Source of the DNA: Falsiroseomonas sp046052145
GTDB lineage: Bacteria > Pseudomonadota > Alphaproteobacteria > Acetobacterales > Acetobacteraceae
NCBI GenBank assembly: GCA_046052145.1
Contig: JBJOMW010000007.1
Coordinates: forward strand, 97,324-161,323
DNA length: 64,000 nt
Reading direction: 5' to 3'
Part shown: positions 36,819 to 45,532 of the stretch, in pieces
Position numbering within the stretch: the stretch's first letter is position 1
Layout of the letters: every line of letters begins with the position of its first letter
Program-made: the position numbers and the translations under genes
Notes under the pieces: generated by a model
Databases searched by the model: none
Told to the model about the DNA's origin: nothing
The model's input: the letters and a program-made list of their open reading frames with translations, nothing else

Positions 36819-38735
36819 CTACGCCCTTGCCGGCTGCGCGACCGGGGCGCCGAGCGCGGCCAGGGCGGTGCCCGCGATGTGCTTCGCGCTCAGCCCCGCC
36901 CAATCGTACTGCACCTTCGGCGCGGCATGATCCAGGAAGCGGTCGGGCAGCACCATCGGGCGGAACTTCAGCCCGCCATCCAGCAGCCCCTGCCACGCCA
37001 GATGCTGCGCGACGAGGCTGCCGAATCCGCCGACCGAGCCTTCCTCGATGGTGATCAGCACCTCATGCTCGCGCGCCAGGCGCTCGACCAGCTGCGTGTC
37101 GAGCGGCTTGGCGAAGCGCGCATCGGCCACCGTCGCCGACAGCCCCTGCGCCGCCAGCTCATCCGCCGCCTTCAGGCATTCCTGCAAGCGCGTGCCGTAG
37201 GACAGGATGGCAATGCTCGTGCCCTCCCGCACCACGCGCCCGCGCCCGATCTCGAGCGGCGTGCCGCGCGCCGGCACGGCGACGCCCGTGCCCTCACCGC
37301 GCGGGTAGCGGAAGGCGATCGGCCCCTCGTCGAAGGCGGCGGCAGTGGCGACCATGTGCGCGAGTTCCGCCTCGTCGCTCGGCGCCATCAGCGTGATGCC
37401 GGGCAGGCAGCCGAGATAGGCGATGTCGAAGCTGCCGGCATGGGTTGCGCCATCCGCACCCACCAGCCCTGCCCGATCCATCGCGAAGCGCACCGGCAGG
37501 CCCTGCAGCACGACGTCGTGCATCACCTGGTCGTAGCCACGCTGGAGGAAGGTGGAATAGATCGCGCAGAAGGGTTTCAGGCCCTCCGTCGCCATGCCAG
37601 CCGCGAAGGTCACGGCGTGCTGCTCGGCGATGCCGACATCGAAACAGCGATTCGGGAATTTCTTGGCAAACAGGTCGAGGCTGGTGCCGGACGGCATCGC
37701 CGCATTGATCGCGACAATGCGCTCATCCGCCTCCGCTTCCGCGATCAGCGAGGTGGCGAAGACCTTCTGGTAGGCGGGCGGGCCAGGCGGGGCCTTCTGC
37801 TGTTCACCAGTGATGACGTTGAACTTCTGCACGCCATGATATTTGTCGGCCGCGGCCTCGGCTGGGGCATAGCCCTTGCCCTTCTGCGTCACGACATGCA
37901 GCAGGATCGGGTGGTTCTCATCCGCGTCGCGCAGGTTGCGCAGAATGGGCAACAGGTGATCCAGATCGTGCCCATCAATGGGGCCGACATAGTAGAAGCC
38001 CAGCTCCTCAAACAACGTGCCGCCGGTCAGCACGGTGCGGGCGAATTCCTCGGCGCGCCGCGCGGCGTGCTCGATCTGCTTCGGGAAGCGCTTCGCGACC
38101 TTGACCATCATCTCCCGCACGTTGAGGAACGGGCGCGAGGACACGACCTTCGACAGATAGGCGCTCATCGCACCCACGGGCCGCGCGATGGACATGTCGT
38201 TGTCGTTCAGCACGACGATCATGCGGGCCTTCAGCGCGCCCGCATTGTTCATCGCTTCATACGCCATGCCGGCGGACATGGACCCGTCGCCGATCACCGC
38301 GATGACGTTGCGGTTGTCGCCCTTCAGGTCGCGCGCCACCGCCATGCCGAGGCCGGCACTGATCGAAGTGGAGGAATGCGCCGCGCCGAAGGGGTCGTAT
38401 TCGCTCTCGCTCCGGCGGGTGAAGCCCGACAACCCGCCTTCCGTGCGCAGCGTGCGGATGCGATCGCGGCGCCCCGTGAGGATCTTGTGCGGATAGGCCT
38501 GGTGGCCGACATCCCAGATCAGCCGGTCGCGCGGCGTCTCGAAGATCGCGTGGATCGCGACCGTCAGTTCCACCACGCCGAGCGAGGCGCCGAGATGCCC
38601 GCCCGTGACGGAGACGGCATCGATGGTCTCCGCGCGCAATTCGGTGGCCAGCTGCTTCAGCTGGTCCGCGGAGAAGTTCCGCAGATCCTCCGGGATCCTC
38701 ACCCGGTCGAGCAGCGGCGTGGCGGGACGGGCCAT
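36819..38735 (-). CDS. dxs: 1-deoxy-D-xylulose-5-phosphate synthase Dxs
   Basis: Thiamine-diphosphate enzyme that condenses pyruvate and glyceraldehyde-3-phosphate, the first and often controlling step of the MEP isoprenoid pathway. The 638-residue protein has the N-terminal WDVGHQAYPHKILTGR segment, the thiamine-diphosphate motif GDGSMSAGMAYEAMN, and a C-terminal transketolase domain. It is the last gene of xseB-ispA-dxs; only 2 nt separate it from ispA, so isoprenoid genes are co-expressed. Confidence 0.97.
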   Translation of the reverse strand: MARPATPLLDRVRIPEDLRNFSADQLKQLATELRAETIDAVSVTGGHLGASLGVVELTVAIHAIFETPRDRLIWDVGHQAYPHKILTGRRDRIRTLRTEGGLSGFTRRSESEYDPFGAAHSSTSISAGLGMAVARDLKGDNRNVIAVIGDGSMSAGMAYEAMNNAGALKARMIVVLNDNDMSIARPVGAMSAYLSKVVSSRPFLNVREMMVKVAKRFPKQIEHAARRAEEFARTVLTGGTLFEELGFYYVGPIDGHDLDHLLPILRNLRDADENHPILLHVVTQKGKGYAPAEAAADKYHGVQKFNVITGEQQKAPPGPPAYQKVFATSLIAEAEADERIVAINAAMPSGTSLDLFAKKFPNRCFDVGIAEQHAVTFAAGMATEGLKPFCAIYSTFLQRGYDQVMHDVVLQGLPVRFAMDRAGLVGADGATHAGSFDIAYLGCLPGITLMAPSDEAELAHMVATAAAFDEGPIAFRYPRGEGTGVAVPARGTPLEIGRGRVVREGTSIAILSYGTRLQECLKAADELAAQGLSATVADARFAKPLDTQLVERLAREHEVLITIEEGSVGGFGSLVAQHLAWQGLLDGGLKFRPMVLPDRFLDHAAPKVQYDWAGLSAKHIAGTALAALGAPVAQPARA

Positions 38736-38737
38736 GG

Positions 38738-39649
38738 TCAGCTCTTCCTCTGCACCGTATAGCCGGCGAGTTCGCGCAGCAGATCCGCGCGCTCCCCGAA
38801 ACTGTCGAGATGACGGCGCGCCTGGTCAGCCAGGCGCTCCGCCTGGATGCGCGCGCGTTCGACGCCAAGCAGGGAGACCAGCGTCGCCTTCCCCGCTTCG
38901 GCGTCCTTGCCGGTGCGCTTGCCGGTCTCGGCCGCCGAGGCGGTCGCATCCAGCAGGTCATCGGCGATCTGGAAGGCGGCGCCGACATCGCGGCCATAGG
39001 CGGCCAGCGCATGGCGCTGCGCGGAGGGCGCCTTGCCGAGGATCGCCCCGGCCTCGGCCGAGAATTCGATCAGCCGCCCGGTCTTCAGCAACTGCAGCCG
39101 ACCCACAGCCGGCTCATCCAGCGGCTGCGCGGCCTCTTCGGCCAGCATGTCGAGCATCTGCCCGCCGCACATGCCCCGGGCGCCGGAAGCACGCGCCAGG
39201 CAGCGAACCAGCTCGATGCGCACCGCGGAATCGGAATGCGTATCCTCCGCCGCCAGCACCTCGAAGGCCTGGGTCTGCAGCGCATCGCCGGCCAGGATCG
39301 CGGTCGCTTCGTCAAAGGCGCGGTGCGCGGTCGGCTTGCCGCGGCGCAGATCGTCATTGTCCATCGCCGGCAGATCGTCATGCACCAGCGAATAGGCGTG
39401 CAGCATCTCGATCGCGGCCGCGACCCGCAGCGCGGAGGCGCGCGCGACGCCGAATTGCCGTGCGCCTTCCAGCACCAGGAAACCGCGCATGCGCTTGCCG
39501 CCACCCATGGCCGCGTAGCGCATCGCCTCGAACAGCCGGGCCTCCGGGCCCTCGGCCACGGGCAGCAGGGCATCCAGGGTCTGCTCGATCTCAGCCGCAG
39601 CGGCGGGCAGCGCGGCGGCAAGGCCGGTGCGGGTCAGCGTCTCCGACAT
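38738..39649 (-). CDS. ispA: Farnesyl diphosphate synthase IspA
   Basis: Short-chain trans-prenyltransferase, 303 residues, making C15 farnesyl diphosphate from IPP and DMAPP. The first aspartate-rich motif is DDLPAMDNDD and the second QIADDLLD; GGGKRMRG binds IPP. The open frame extends to 39955 but overlaps xseB; the ATG at 39649, directly after the xseB stop, gives the normal length. Sits between xseB and dxs, a standard alphaproteobacterial arrangement. Confidence 0.95.
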   Translation of the reverse strand: MSETLTRTGLAAALPAAAAEIEQTLDALLPVAEGPEARLFEAMRYAAMGGGKRMRGFLVLEGARQFGVARASALRVAAAIEMLHAYSLVHDDLPAMDNDDLRRGKPTAHRAFDEATAILAGDALQTQAFEVLAAEDTHSDSAVRIELVRCLARASGARGMCGGQMLDMLAEEAAQPLDEPAVGRLQLLKTGRLIEFSAEAGAILGKAPSAQRHALAAYGRDVGAAFQIADDLLDATASAAETGKRTGKDAEAGKATLVSLLGVERARIQAERLADQARRHLDSFGERADLLRELAGYTVQRKS

Positions 39650-39650
39650 C

Positions 39651-39902
39651 TCAGCCGGCATCCCGCAGCGTCGGGCCGCCAGCGGCCTCGACGATCGCCT
39701 GGACCTTCTGCTCGGCCTCCGCCAACAGCGCCTCGCAGCGCTTGCGGAGCGCTGCGCCCCGTTCGTAATCCGCCACCGCTTCCTCCAGACGACCCTGCCC
39801 CGTTTCGAGCTTGCGCACGATGCCTTCCAGTTCGGCGAGGGCTTCCTCAAAGGACAGGGTGTCAATCGGCCGCAACGCCGAAGTGTCAACCATACCTGAC
39901 AT
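39651..39902 (-). CDS. xseB: Exodeoxyribonuclease VII small subunit XseB
   Basis: An 83-residue helical protein, small subunit of exonuclease VII. The motif SFEEALAELEGIVRKLETG followed by LEEAVADYERGAAL is diagnostic. It starts at ATG 39902, with an ATG at 39893 as alternative. It heads the xseB-ispA-dxs operon. The large subunit gene xseA is not in this window. Confidence 0.95.
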   Translation of the reverse strand: MSGMVDTSALRPIDTLSFEEALAELEGIVRKLETGQGRLEEAVADYERGAALRKRCEALLAEAEQKVQAIVEAAGGPTLRDAG

Positions 39903-39998
39903 GATGACTCATTCCCGGCCCCTTGGCCATAGTAAATGGGACGGCTTGGCGCCATGCCAGCCGTCCCCTCACCCCGCCGTCACCGGCAGGCCTTCGGC

Positions 39999-40964
39999 TC
40001 ACTCCGGATCGATGCCGGCGGCGCGGATGGCGTTCGTCCACTTCACCGTCTCGGCGGCGACGAAGGTCGCGGCCTCCTCCGGCGTCGAGGGGCGCACGGC
40101 CATGCCGAGGCCGGAGGCCAGCCGCTCCCGCAGCTCGGGCTGTTCCATCGCGGCGCGGACGGCGGCGTTCAGCCGCGCGATCGGCAGCGCCGGCGTCCCG
40201 GCCGGGGCCGCCAGCACGAACCAGGCGAACAGCTCGTAGTTCGGCAGGTTCGCGGCTTCCGCGATGGTCGGCACATCCGGCAGCTGGGCCGAGCGCTCCT
40301 TGGTGGTGACGCCGAGCGCGCGCAGCGCCCCGGCCTGGACCTGCGGCAGGATCACCGCCTGGTCGGCCACGAACAGATCGACGCGCCCCGCGATCAGGTC
40401 CTGCACCGCCAGCGGCGAGGAGCGGTAAGGCACCATCAGCATCCGCGCCCCGGCCATGGAGGCCAGCATCTCGGCCGCCACGCGCTGCGAGGAGGAGGCC
40501 TGGGCATAGGTGATCGCCTCCGGCCGGGCGCGGGCGGCGGTCAGCAGCTCGGCCAGCGTCCGATGGGGGCTGTCGGCCTTCACCGCGGCGATCAGGGGCA
40601 CGCTGGCCAGGGTCGAGATCGGCGTGAAGGCGCGCTCCATGTCGAAGGGCACGCGACGGAACAGGGCATTGGCGGCGGCATTGGTGGAGTTGGTGCCGAA
40701 CAGCACGGTCATTCCATCGGGGGTCGCACGGGCCACGGCCTCGGCGCCCAGCATGCCGCCGGCGCCGGCGCGGTTCTCGATCACCACCGGGTGGCCCAGC
40801 GTCGGCCGCATGGCGTCGGCGAAGAGCCGCGCGACGATGTCGGTCGCCGAGCCCGGGGCGAAGGGGCAGATGCCGCGGATGGGGCCCGCGGGCCAGGTCT
40901 GGGCAAAGGCGGGCGTGGCGAGGACCGCCGGGGCGGCGGCCAGCAGGGTACGGCGGCGGATCAT
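39999..40964 (-). CDS. TctC/Bug-family periplasmic solute-binding protein (first of three)
   Basis: A 321-residue binding protein of the tripartite tricarboxylate transporter type. It has a Tat/Sec-like signal (IRRRTLLAAAPAVLATPAFA) and the typical mature core (AGPIRGICPFAPGSATDIVAR, NRAGAGGMLGAEAVA, PYRSSPLAVQDLIAGRVDL). It should bind a carboxylate in the periplasm. No TctA/TctB membrane genes lie nearby, so it is an orphan, as is common for the expanded Bug families of Acetobacteraceae and Burkholderiales. The MITE lies just upstream of its promoter region. Confidence 0.9.
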   Translation of the reverse strand: MIRRRTLLAAAPAVLATPAFAQTWPAGPIRGICPFAPGSATDIVARLFADAMRPTLGHPVVIENRAGAGGMLGAEAVARATPDGMTVLFGTNSTNAAANALFRRVPFDMERAFTPISTLASVPLIAAVKADSPHRTLAELLTAARARPEAITYAQASSSQRVAAEMLASMAGARMLMVPYRSSPLAVQDLIAGRVDLFVADQAVILPQVQAGALRALGVTTKERSAQLPDVPTIAEAANLPNYELFAWFVLAAPAGTPALPIARLNAAVRAAMEQPELRERLASGLGMAVRPSTPEEAATFVAAETVKWTNAIRAAGIDPE

Positions 40965-41036
40965 GAGCGTGCGTCTCTTCCCGAATTCATTCCACCCGGA
41001 TAAGGCGCATGCCCCGGCCGGGCAAGCGCAGAGCCT

Positions 41037-41201
41037 TAGGGTCCAAACCCAATCATCTGCCGGGCGCCTGGCCGGTCCCGCGCGGCATCCGCGGCGTCAG
41101 GCCGCTTGCCGATGCAATCAGCATCGGCTGCGCACCCTTCCTAGCGGCCTGCCACGCGGTCCTCGGCCATTCGCCTCGGGGCCGATTGGGTTTGGACCCT
41201 A
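41037..41201. mobile_element. 165-bp MITE-like element with 18-bp terminal inverted repeats
   Basis: The ends TAGGGTCCAAACCCAATC (41037-41054) and its exact reverse complement (41184-41201) frame 130 bp. The exact centre carries a perfect 8-bp hairpin (arms 41108-41115 and 41121-41128), and the halves share further partial complementarity, so the element can fold into one long hairpin. It has no coding capacity. If the outer TA is read as a duplicated target, the inverted repeats are 16 bp, as in IS630-type MITEs. The right end overlaps the stop codon of the histone-deacetylase gene. Confidence 0.72.
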
Positions 41202-42128
41202 GGCCCCCATCAACGCCCGGACATGCGCCGCCGCGGAGCTCGCCAGCGCGTCGAGGTCGTAGCCGCCCTCCAGCAGGCTCACCACACGCCCGCCGCACTG
41301 CCGCTCCGCCACCTGGCAGATCTCCGTCGTCAGCCAGGCGAAATCCGCCTCCCGCACGCGGAGCTGCGCCAGCGGGTCGCGCGCATGCGCATCGAACCCG
41401 GCGGAGATGATGATCAGCTCCGGCCCGAAGGCCTCGAGTGCCGGCAGCAGGATGTCGCGCCAGGCGGCCCGAAACGCCGCGCCATCGGCGCCGGGCGGCA
41501 GCGTGGCGTTGAACACATTGCCCACACCGCGTTCCTCCGGCGCGCCCGTGCCGGGATAGCAGGGCGATTGGTGGGAGCTGGCGAAGAACAGCGTCGGATC
41601 GGCCTCGAAGCAGGCCTGGGTGCCGTTGCCGTGATGGACGTCGAAATCCACCACGGCGACCCGCGCGAGGTCATGCGCCGCCTGGGCGTGGCGCGCGGCG
41701 ACCGCGGCATTGGCGAAGAAGCAGAAGCCCATCGGCCGGGCGGGCTCGGCATGATGGCCGGGCGGGCGGGTCGCGCAGAACACGCGCCGCACCTCGCCCC
41801 GGCAGACCGCATCCACGCCAGCCACCGCGGCTCCGGCCGCGCGGAGCGCCGCCTCCGCACTCGCCCAGTTCATCACCGTGTCGGCGTCGAGCGCGACGCT
41901 GTCATCCGCCTCCGGCCGGATGCCGAGGATCGCTTCGACATAGCGGGGGGGATGGACGCGGGTGAGTTGCTCCACCGTCGCCTGCGGGGCTTCGTCGCGC
42001 AGCAGGTCGGAGAATTCCTCCGTCTCCAGCGCACGCAGCACGGCCCGCAGACGGTCGGGGCATTCCGGGTGCTGCGGCCCGGGGTCGTGCTGCTGGCAGG
42101 CGCGGTGCGTATACAGCAACACGGTCAT
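41199..42128 (-). CDS. Histone-deacetylase-family (acetylpolyamine amidohydrolase-like) protein
   Basis: A 309-residue zinc hydrolase of the class II HDAC/AcuC/APAH superfamily. Active-site elements are RPPGHHAEPARPMGFCFF, DFDVHHGNG and SAGFDAH, and LEGGYDL near the C-terminus; all key residues are present. In bacteria these act on acetylated polyamines, acetoin-related enzymes or lysines; the substrate here is unknown, though polyamine is attractive given the pot operon in the window. The stop codon TAG is formed at the edge of the MITE, so the original 3' end may have been altered by insertion. Confidence 0.9.
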   Translation of the reverse strand: MTVLLYTHRACQQHDPGPQHPECPDRLRAVLRALETEEFSDLLRDEAPQATVEQLTRVHPPRYVEAILGIRPEADDSVALDADTVMNWASAEAALRAAGAAVAGVDAVCRGEVRRVFCATRPPGHHAEPARPMGFCFFANAAVAARHAQAAHDLARVAVVDFDVHHGNGTQACFEADPTLFFASSHQSPCYPGTGAPEERGVGNVFNATLPPGADGAAFRAAWRDILLPALEAFGPELIIISAGFDAHARDPLAQLRVREADFAWLTTEICQVAERQCGGRVVSLLEGGYDLDALASSAAAHVRALMGA

Positions 42129-42274
42129 TTTTGTGTGCCCTCAGGCGCCGGGCGCCGGCTCCGCCCTCGGCGCAGTGCGCCTCGTGGCTTGCGCGCCTCA
42201 GGCATGGCGTGCCGGGCCATGCGGGCGGTCGCCGCGCGGGGCCGCGTGCGCGGCCCAAGGTCGCGCGCGCGCGA

Positions 42275-42511
42275 TCACCCTGGCTCCTCGCGCTTCTTCA
42301 GCGTGAAGCGGAACACGCCCTTCTCCTCGCTGAAGGCCACCAGCGCATGGCCGGTCTCGGCCGCATAGGCCCGGAAATCCTTCACGCTGGCCGGGTCGGT
42401 CGCCAGCACCACCAGCCGCGCGCCCGCCGGCAGCGAGCGCAGCGCCTTGTTCGCCTTGAGCACCGGCAGCGGGCAGGTCAGCCCCTGCACATCAAGCGTC
42501 GTGTCCACCAT
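42275..42511 (-). CDS. TusA-family sulfurtransferase protein
   Basis: A 78-residue TusA/SirA-fold protein with the diagnostic CPLPVL motif, whose cysteine (C13) carries persulfide sulfur. Family members relay sulfur to tRNA thiolation, molybdenum cofactor or other acceptors. The open frame runs far upstream to 43528 but only the segment from the ATG at 42511 is TusA-like; the rest lies antisense to the ROK kinase. The 146-nt gap to the histone-deacetylase gene (42129-42274) contains only a CG-alternating stretch and no recognisable gene. Confidence 0.92.
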   Translation of the reverse strand: MVDTTLDVQGLTCPLPVLKANKALRSLPAGARLVVLATDPASVKDFRAYAAETGHALVAFSEEKGVFRFTLKKREEPG

Positions 42512-42603
42512 CCCCCGAATCCAGCACCGCCCGCGCCCGCGGGCAAGCGCCGCCAGAGGACCGGCGCTTGCCGTGACGCACCCGGACGGGCCACTTTCGC
42601 GGC

Positions 42604-43524
42604 ATGACAGAACGGAACGGAGCCTCCCCCGGCTGGCGGCTCGGGGTGGATCTGGGCGGCACCAAGATCGAGATCGCGGCACTCGACGGCACGGGTACCG
42701 CGCGGCTGCGCCGGCGCGTCGCCGCACCCGGCGACTATGCCGGCACCATCGCCGCCATCGCTGGCCTGGTGGAGGGCGCGGAAGCCGAGATCGGCGCCCG
42801 CGCCAGCCTCGGCCTCGGCATCCCCGGCAGCGAGAACCCGGCGACACGGCTGATCCGCGGCGCCAATTCCACCCATCTGAACGGCCGCCCGCTCGGCGCC
42901 GATCTCGAAGCCCGGCTCGGGCGGCCCGTGCGGCTGTCCAACGACGCGAACTGCCTGGCGATGAGCGAGGCCGCGGATGGCGCCGGCGCGGGCTTCGGCA
43001 GTGTCTTCGCGGTGATCCTCGGCACCGGCGTGGGCGGCGGCCTGGTGGTGGGCGGGCGCATCGTCGAAGGCCGCAACCGGGTCGCGGGCGAGTGGGGGCA
43101 CAACCCGCTGCCCTGGATGACGGCGGCGGACTTCCCCGGGCCGGCCTGCTGGTGCGGGCAGCGGGGCTGCATCGAAAGCTTCCTCTGCGGCCCGGCGCTG
43201 GCAGCCGAGGCCGACGGGCCGGGCGCGCGCGACGCCTCCGGCCTGCCGGCCCGCGCCGCAGCGGGCGATGCGCACGCCAAGGCCGCGCTCGACCGCCACA
43301 CGGACCGGCTGGCCCGGGCGCTGGCGGCGGTGGCGAATCTGGTGGACCCGGAGGCCATCGTGCTCGGCGGCGGGCTCTCCAACATGGATCACCTTTACGA
43401 GAGCCTACCGCGCCTGATCCCGCGCCATGTCTTCTCGGACGCCTTCTCGACGCCCGTGCTGCGCGCGCGCCATGGCGACAGTTCCGGCGTCTTCGGCGCG
43501 GCGCGGCTGTGGGACACGGCATGA
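42604..43524 (+). CDS. ROK-family sugar kinase (fructokinase-like)
   Basis: A 306-residue ROK kinase. The ATP-binding DLGGTKIEIAALD lies near residue 15, the catalytic Asp in LSNDANCLAMSEA, and the ROK zinc motif GHNPLPW ... CWCGQRGCIESF near 165-200. The closest characterised relatives are manno(fructo)kinases such as Mak; N-acetylglucosamine kinase is the alternative. Cytoplasmic. It is divergent from the TusA gene and followed after 24 nt by dinB. Confidence 0.88.
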   Translation: MTERNGASPGWRLGVDLGGTKIEIAALDGTGTARLRRRVAAPGDYAGTIAAIAGLVEGAEAEIGARASLGLGIPGSENPATRLIRGANSTHLNGRPLGADLEARLGRPVRLSNDANCLAMSEAADGAGAGFGSVFAVILGTGVGGGLVVGGRIVEGRNRVAGEWGHNPLPWMTAADFPGPACWCGQRGCIESFLCGPALAAEADGPGARDASGLPARAAAGDAHAKAALDRHTDRLARALAAVANLVDPEAIVLGGGLSNMDHLYESLPRLIPRHVFSDAFSTPVLRARHGDSSGVFGAARLWDTA

Positions 43525-43548
43525 GCACCGGCGGGCGGCGCGGCTGAG

Positions 43549-44808
43549 ATGCCCGCGCTCTGCCGCGATTGCGACCATCTGGCGGAGGTTCCCTTCGCGC
43601 GCTGCCCCGCCTGCGGATCGCGCCGCGTCGCCGCGCATCCCGAGCTTGTGGCGCTGGCCGTCGCGCATGTGGATTGCGATGCCTTCTTCGCCAGCGTCGA
43701 GAAGCGCGACCGGCCGGAGCTGCTGACCAAACCCGTGATCGTCGGCGGCGGCCGGCGCGGCGTGGTCGCGGCCGCCTGCTATGTCGCGCGCACCCGCGGC
43801 GTGAAAAGCGCGATGCCGATGTTCAAGGCGCTCGCCGCCTGCCCCGATGCCGTGGTGATCAAGCCCGACATGGCGAAATACGCCGCCGCCGCGCGCGAGG
43901 TCCGCCTGCGGATGCAGGCGCTGACGCCGCTGGTCCAGCCGCTCTCGATCGACGAGGCGGTGCTCGACCTGTCGGGCACGGCGGCGCTGCATCGCGCCCC
44001 GCCCGCCGTCGTGCTGGCCCGCTTCGCGCGCTGCGTGGAGCAGGAGGTCGGCATCACCGTCTCGATCGGGCTGGCGCCCAACAGGCTGCTCGCGAAGCTG
44101 GCCGCCGAGCGCGACAAGCCGCGCGGCTTCGCGGTGCTGGGCGCGGACGCGGCGGCCTGGCTCGCAGACCAGCCGGTCACGCTGCTGCCCGGTGTCGGCC
44201 CCGCTTTGGCCAAGCGCCTGGCCGCCGCCGGCTTCACGCGCTGCGGCCAGCTCGGCGCGCTCGACCCGCGCGAAGCGGCGCGGCGCTTCGGGGAGGAGGG
44301 GCCAGCGCTCGCGGCCCGGGCGCGCGGCGAGGATACGCGCCACGTCACGCCGGAGCGTGAGACGAAATCCATCTCCGCCGAGACCACCTTCGAGACCGAC
44401 CTGCAGAGCCTCGCGGAGTTGGAGGCCCCGCTCTGGCGGCTGTGCGAGAAGCTGGCGCAGCGCCTGGCGGAGAAGGAGCTGGCGGCCGGCGGCGTGGTGC
44501 TGAAGCTCAAATCCGCCGGCTTCGAGACGCGTTCGCGGCATGCCCGCCTGGCGCAGCCGACCCGCCTGCCAGAGACGCTCTTTCGGGCCGCACAGCCGCT
44601 GCTGGCGAGGGAAGCGACCGGCACGCCCTTCCGCCTGATCGGGATCGGCGCGCAGCCACTCGCCCCGGCGGCGGAGGCCGACCTGCCCGACCTGGCCGAC
44701 CCCGATGCCGGGCGGCGTGCAGCGAAATGGCAGGCGGTGGAAAAGCTGCGCGCGAAGTTCGGCAGCGCGGCCGTGGTCAGCGGCCGGGGGATCGGCCCGA
44801 AGCGCTGA
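43549..44808 (+). CDS. dinB: DNA polymerase IV (Y family)
   Basis: Translesion polymerase of 419 residues. An N-terminal zinc-ribbon-like segment (CRDC ... CPAC, residues 5-22) is typical of alphaproteobacterial DinB. The catalytic carboxylates D42 (HVDCDAFFASVE) and D135-E136 (SIDEAVLDL) are intact; thumb/helix-hairpin-helix region PGVGPALAKRL follows, then the little-finger domain. The C-terminal end lacks an obvious beta-clamp pentapeptide by eye. Confidence 0.94.
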   Translation: MPALCRDCDHLAEVPFARCPACGSRRVAAHPELVALAVAHVDCDAFFASVEKRDRPELLTKPVIVGGGRRGVVAAACYVARTRGVKSAMPMFKALAACPDAVVIKPDMAKYAAAAREVRLRMQALTPLVQPLSIDEAVLDLSGTAALHRAPPAVVLARFARCVEQEVGITVSIGLAPNRLLAKLAAERDKPRGFAVLGADAAAWLADQPVTLLPGVGPALAKRLAAAGFTRCGQLGALDPREAARRFGEEGPALAARARGEDTRHVTPERETKSISAETTFETDLQSLAELEAPLWRLCEKLAQRLAEKELAAGGVVLKLKSAGFETRSRHARLAQPTRLPETLFRAAQPLLAREATGTPFRLIGIGAQPLAPAAEADLPDLADPDAGRRAAKWQAVEKLRAKFGSAAVVSGRGIGPKR

Positions 44809-44959
44809 GGCATGGCGGCCCGCCGGATCGATCCGAAGGCCGCACCACGCCGTCCCGCCCGCGCAATCGCGCAGCTTTGGAGTGCAGGCCGCCCGCTTTC
44901 AGGGTCTGAGGGGGCCATGCCGCCGGCCCGATCCGGCCGCCCCCCCCAGAGCGAGCACC

Positions 44960-45508
44960 ATGCACGACACACTCCGTAGACCCCTCAGCGCCGCGGCGCT
45001 GCGCGGCGATGACGCGCTGGCACGGGCCGCCGCCGACACCGCCGCACCGCGCCGGCGCCTACTGGCCGCGCTCCGCGACGCGCATGCCGAGGCGAAGCTG
45101 CGCATCGCCATCCTCGATCACGCCTCGCTGCCGCCGCCGCTGGCCGCGCGCCTGCGGACGGAAGCGGAAGCCCAGCAGCACCGGTTGGAGCTCATCTTCG
45201 CGCGCCTGGCGGAACGGCCCGGCATCGGCCGCCTGCGGGGCCAGCCGGGTCCGGCGGCGCGGCGCGGCGCCGAGGGTCCCCGGACGCTTGCGGCGGAGGA
45301 GCGGCGCGGGGCGGCGGAGGCGCGGGCGCTGCGCGACCTTGCGCATCTGGCTGGGCAGCATCTGGCGGCCCGGATGCTCGACCTGACTGCGGAGGAACGC
45401 AGCGCCGCTGCCGCCGCACTCGAAGAGGCCGCGGCGGCCGATGGCGCGCCGGACCAGGCAGAGGCCCGGCGCGCACAGGGCGCCACGCTGCACCGGCTGG
45501 GCGGATAA
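44960..45508 (+). CDS. Ala/Arg-rich helical protein of unknown function
   Basis: A 182-residue predicted protein, strongly alpha-helical and Ala/Arg/Glu-rich, with no signal or membrane segment and no family that I recognise. The ATG at 44960 has no strong ribosome site (an AGAG lies upstream). The 151 nt after dinB contain no gene I can see. It is convergent with the dehydrogenase at 45533. In a 70% G+C genome such frames can be spurious, so the evidence is modest. Confidence 0.45.
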   Translation: MHDTLRRPLSAAALRGDDALARAAADTAAPRRRLLAALRDAHAEAKLRIAILDHASLPPPLAARLRTEAEAQQHRLELIFARLAERPGIGRLRGQPGPAARRGAEGPRTLAAEERRGAAEARALRDLAHLAGQHLAARMLDLTAEERSAAAAALEEAAAADGAPDQAEARRAQGATLHRLGG

Positions 45509-45532
45509 GGACGCCCCGGCCCGCGCGCCGCG

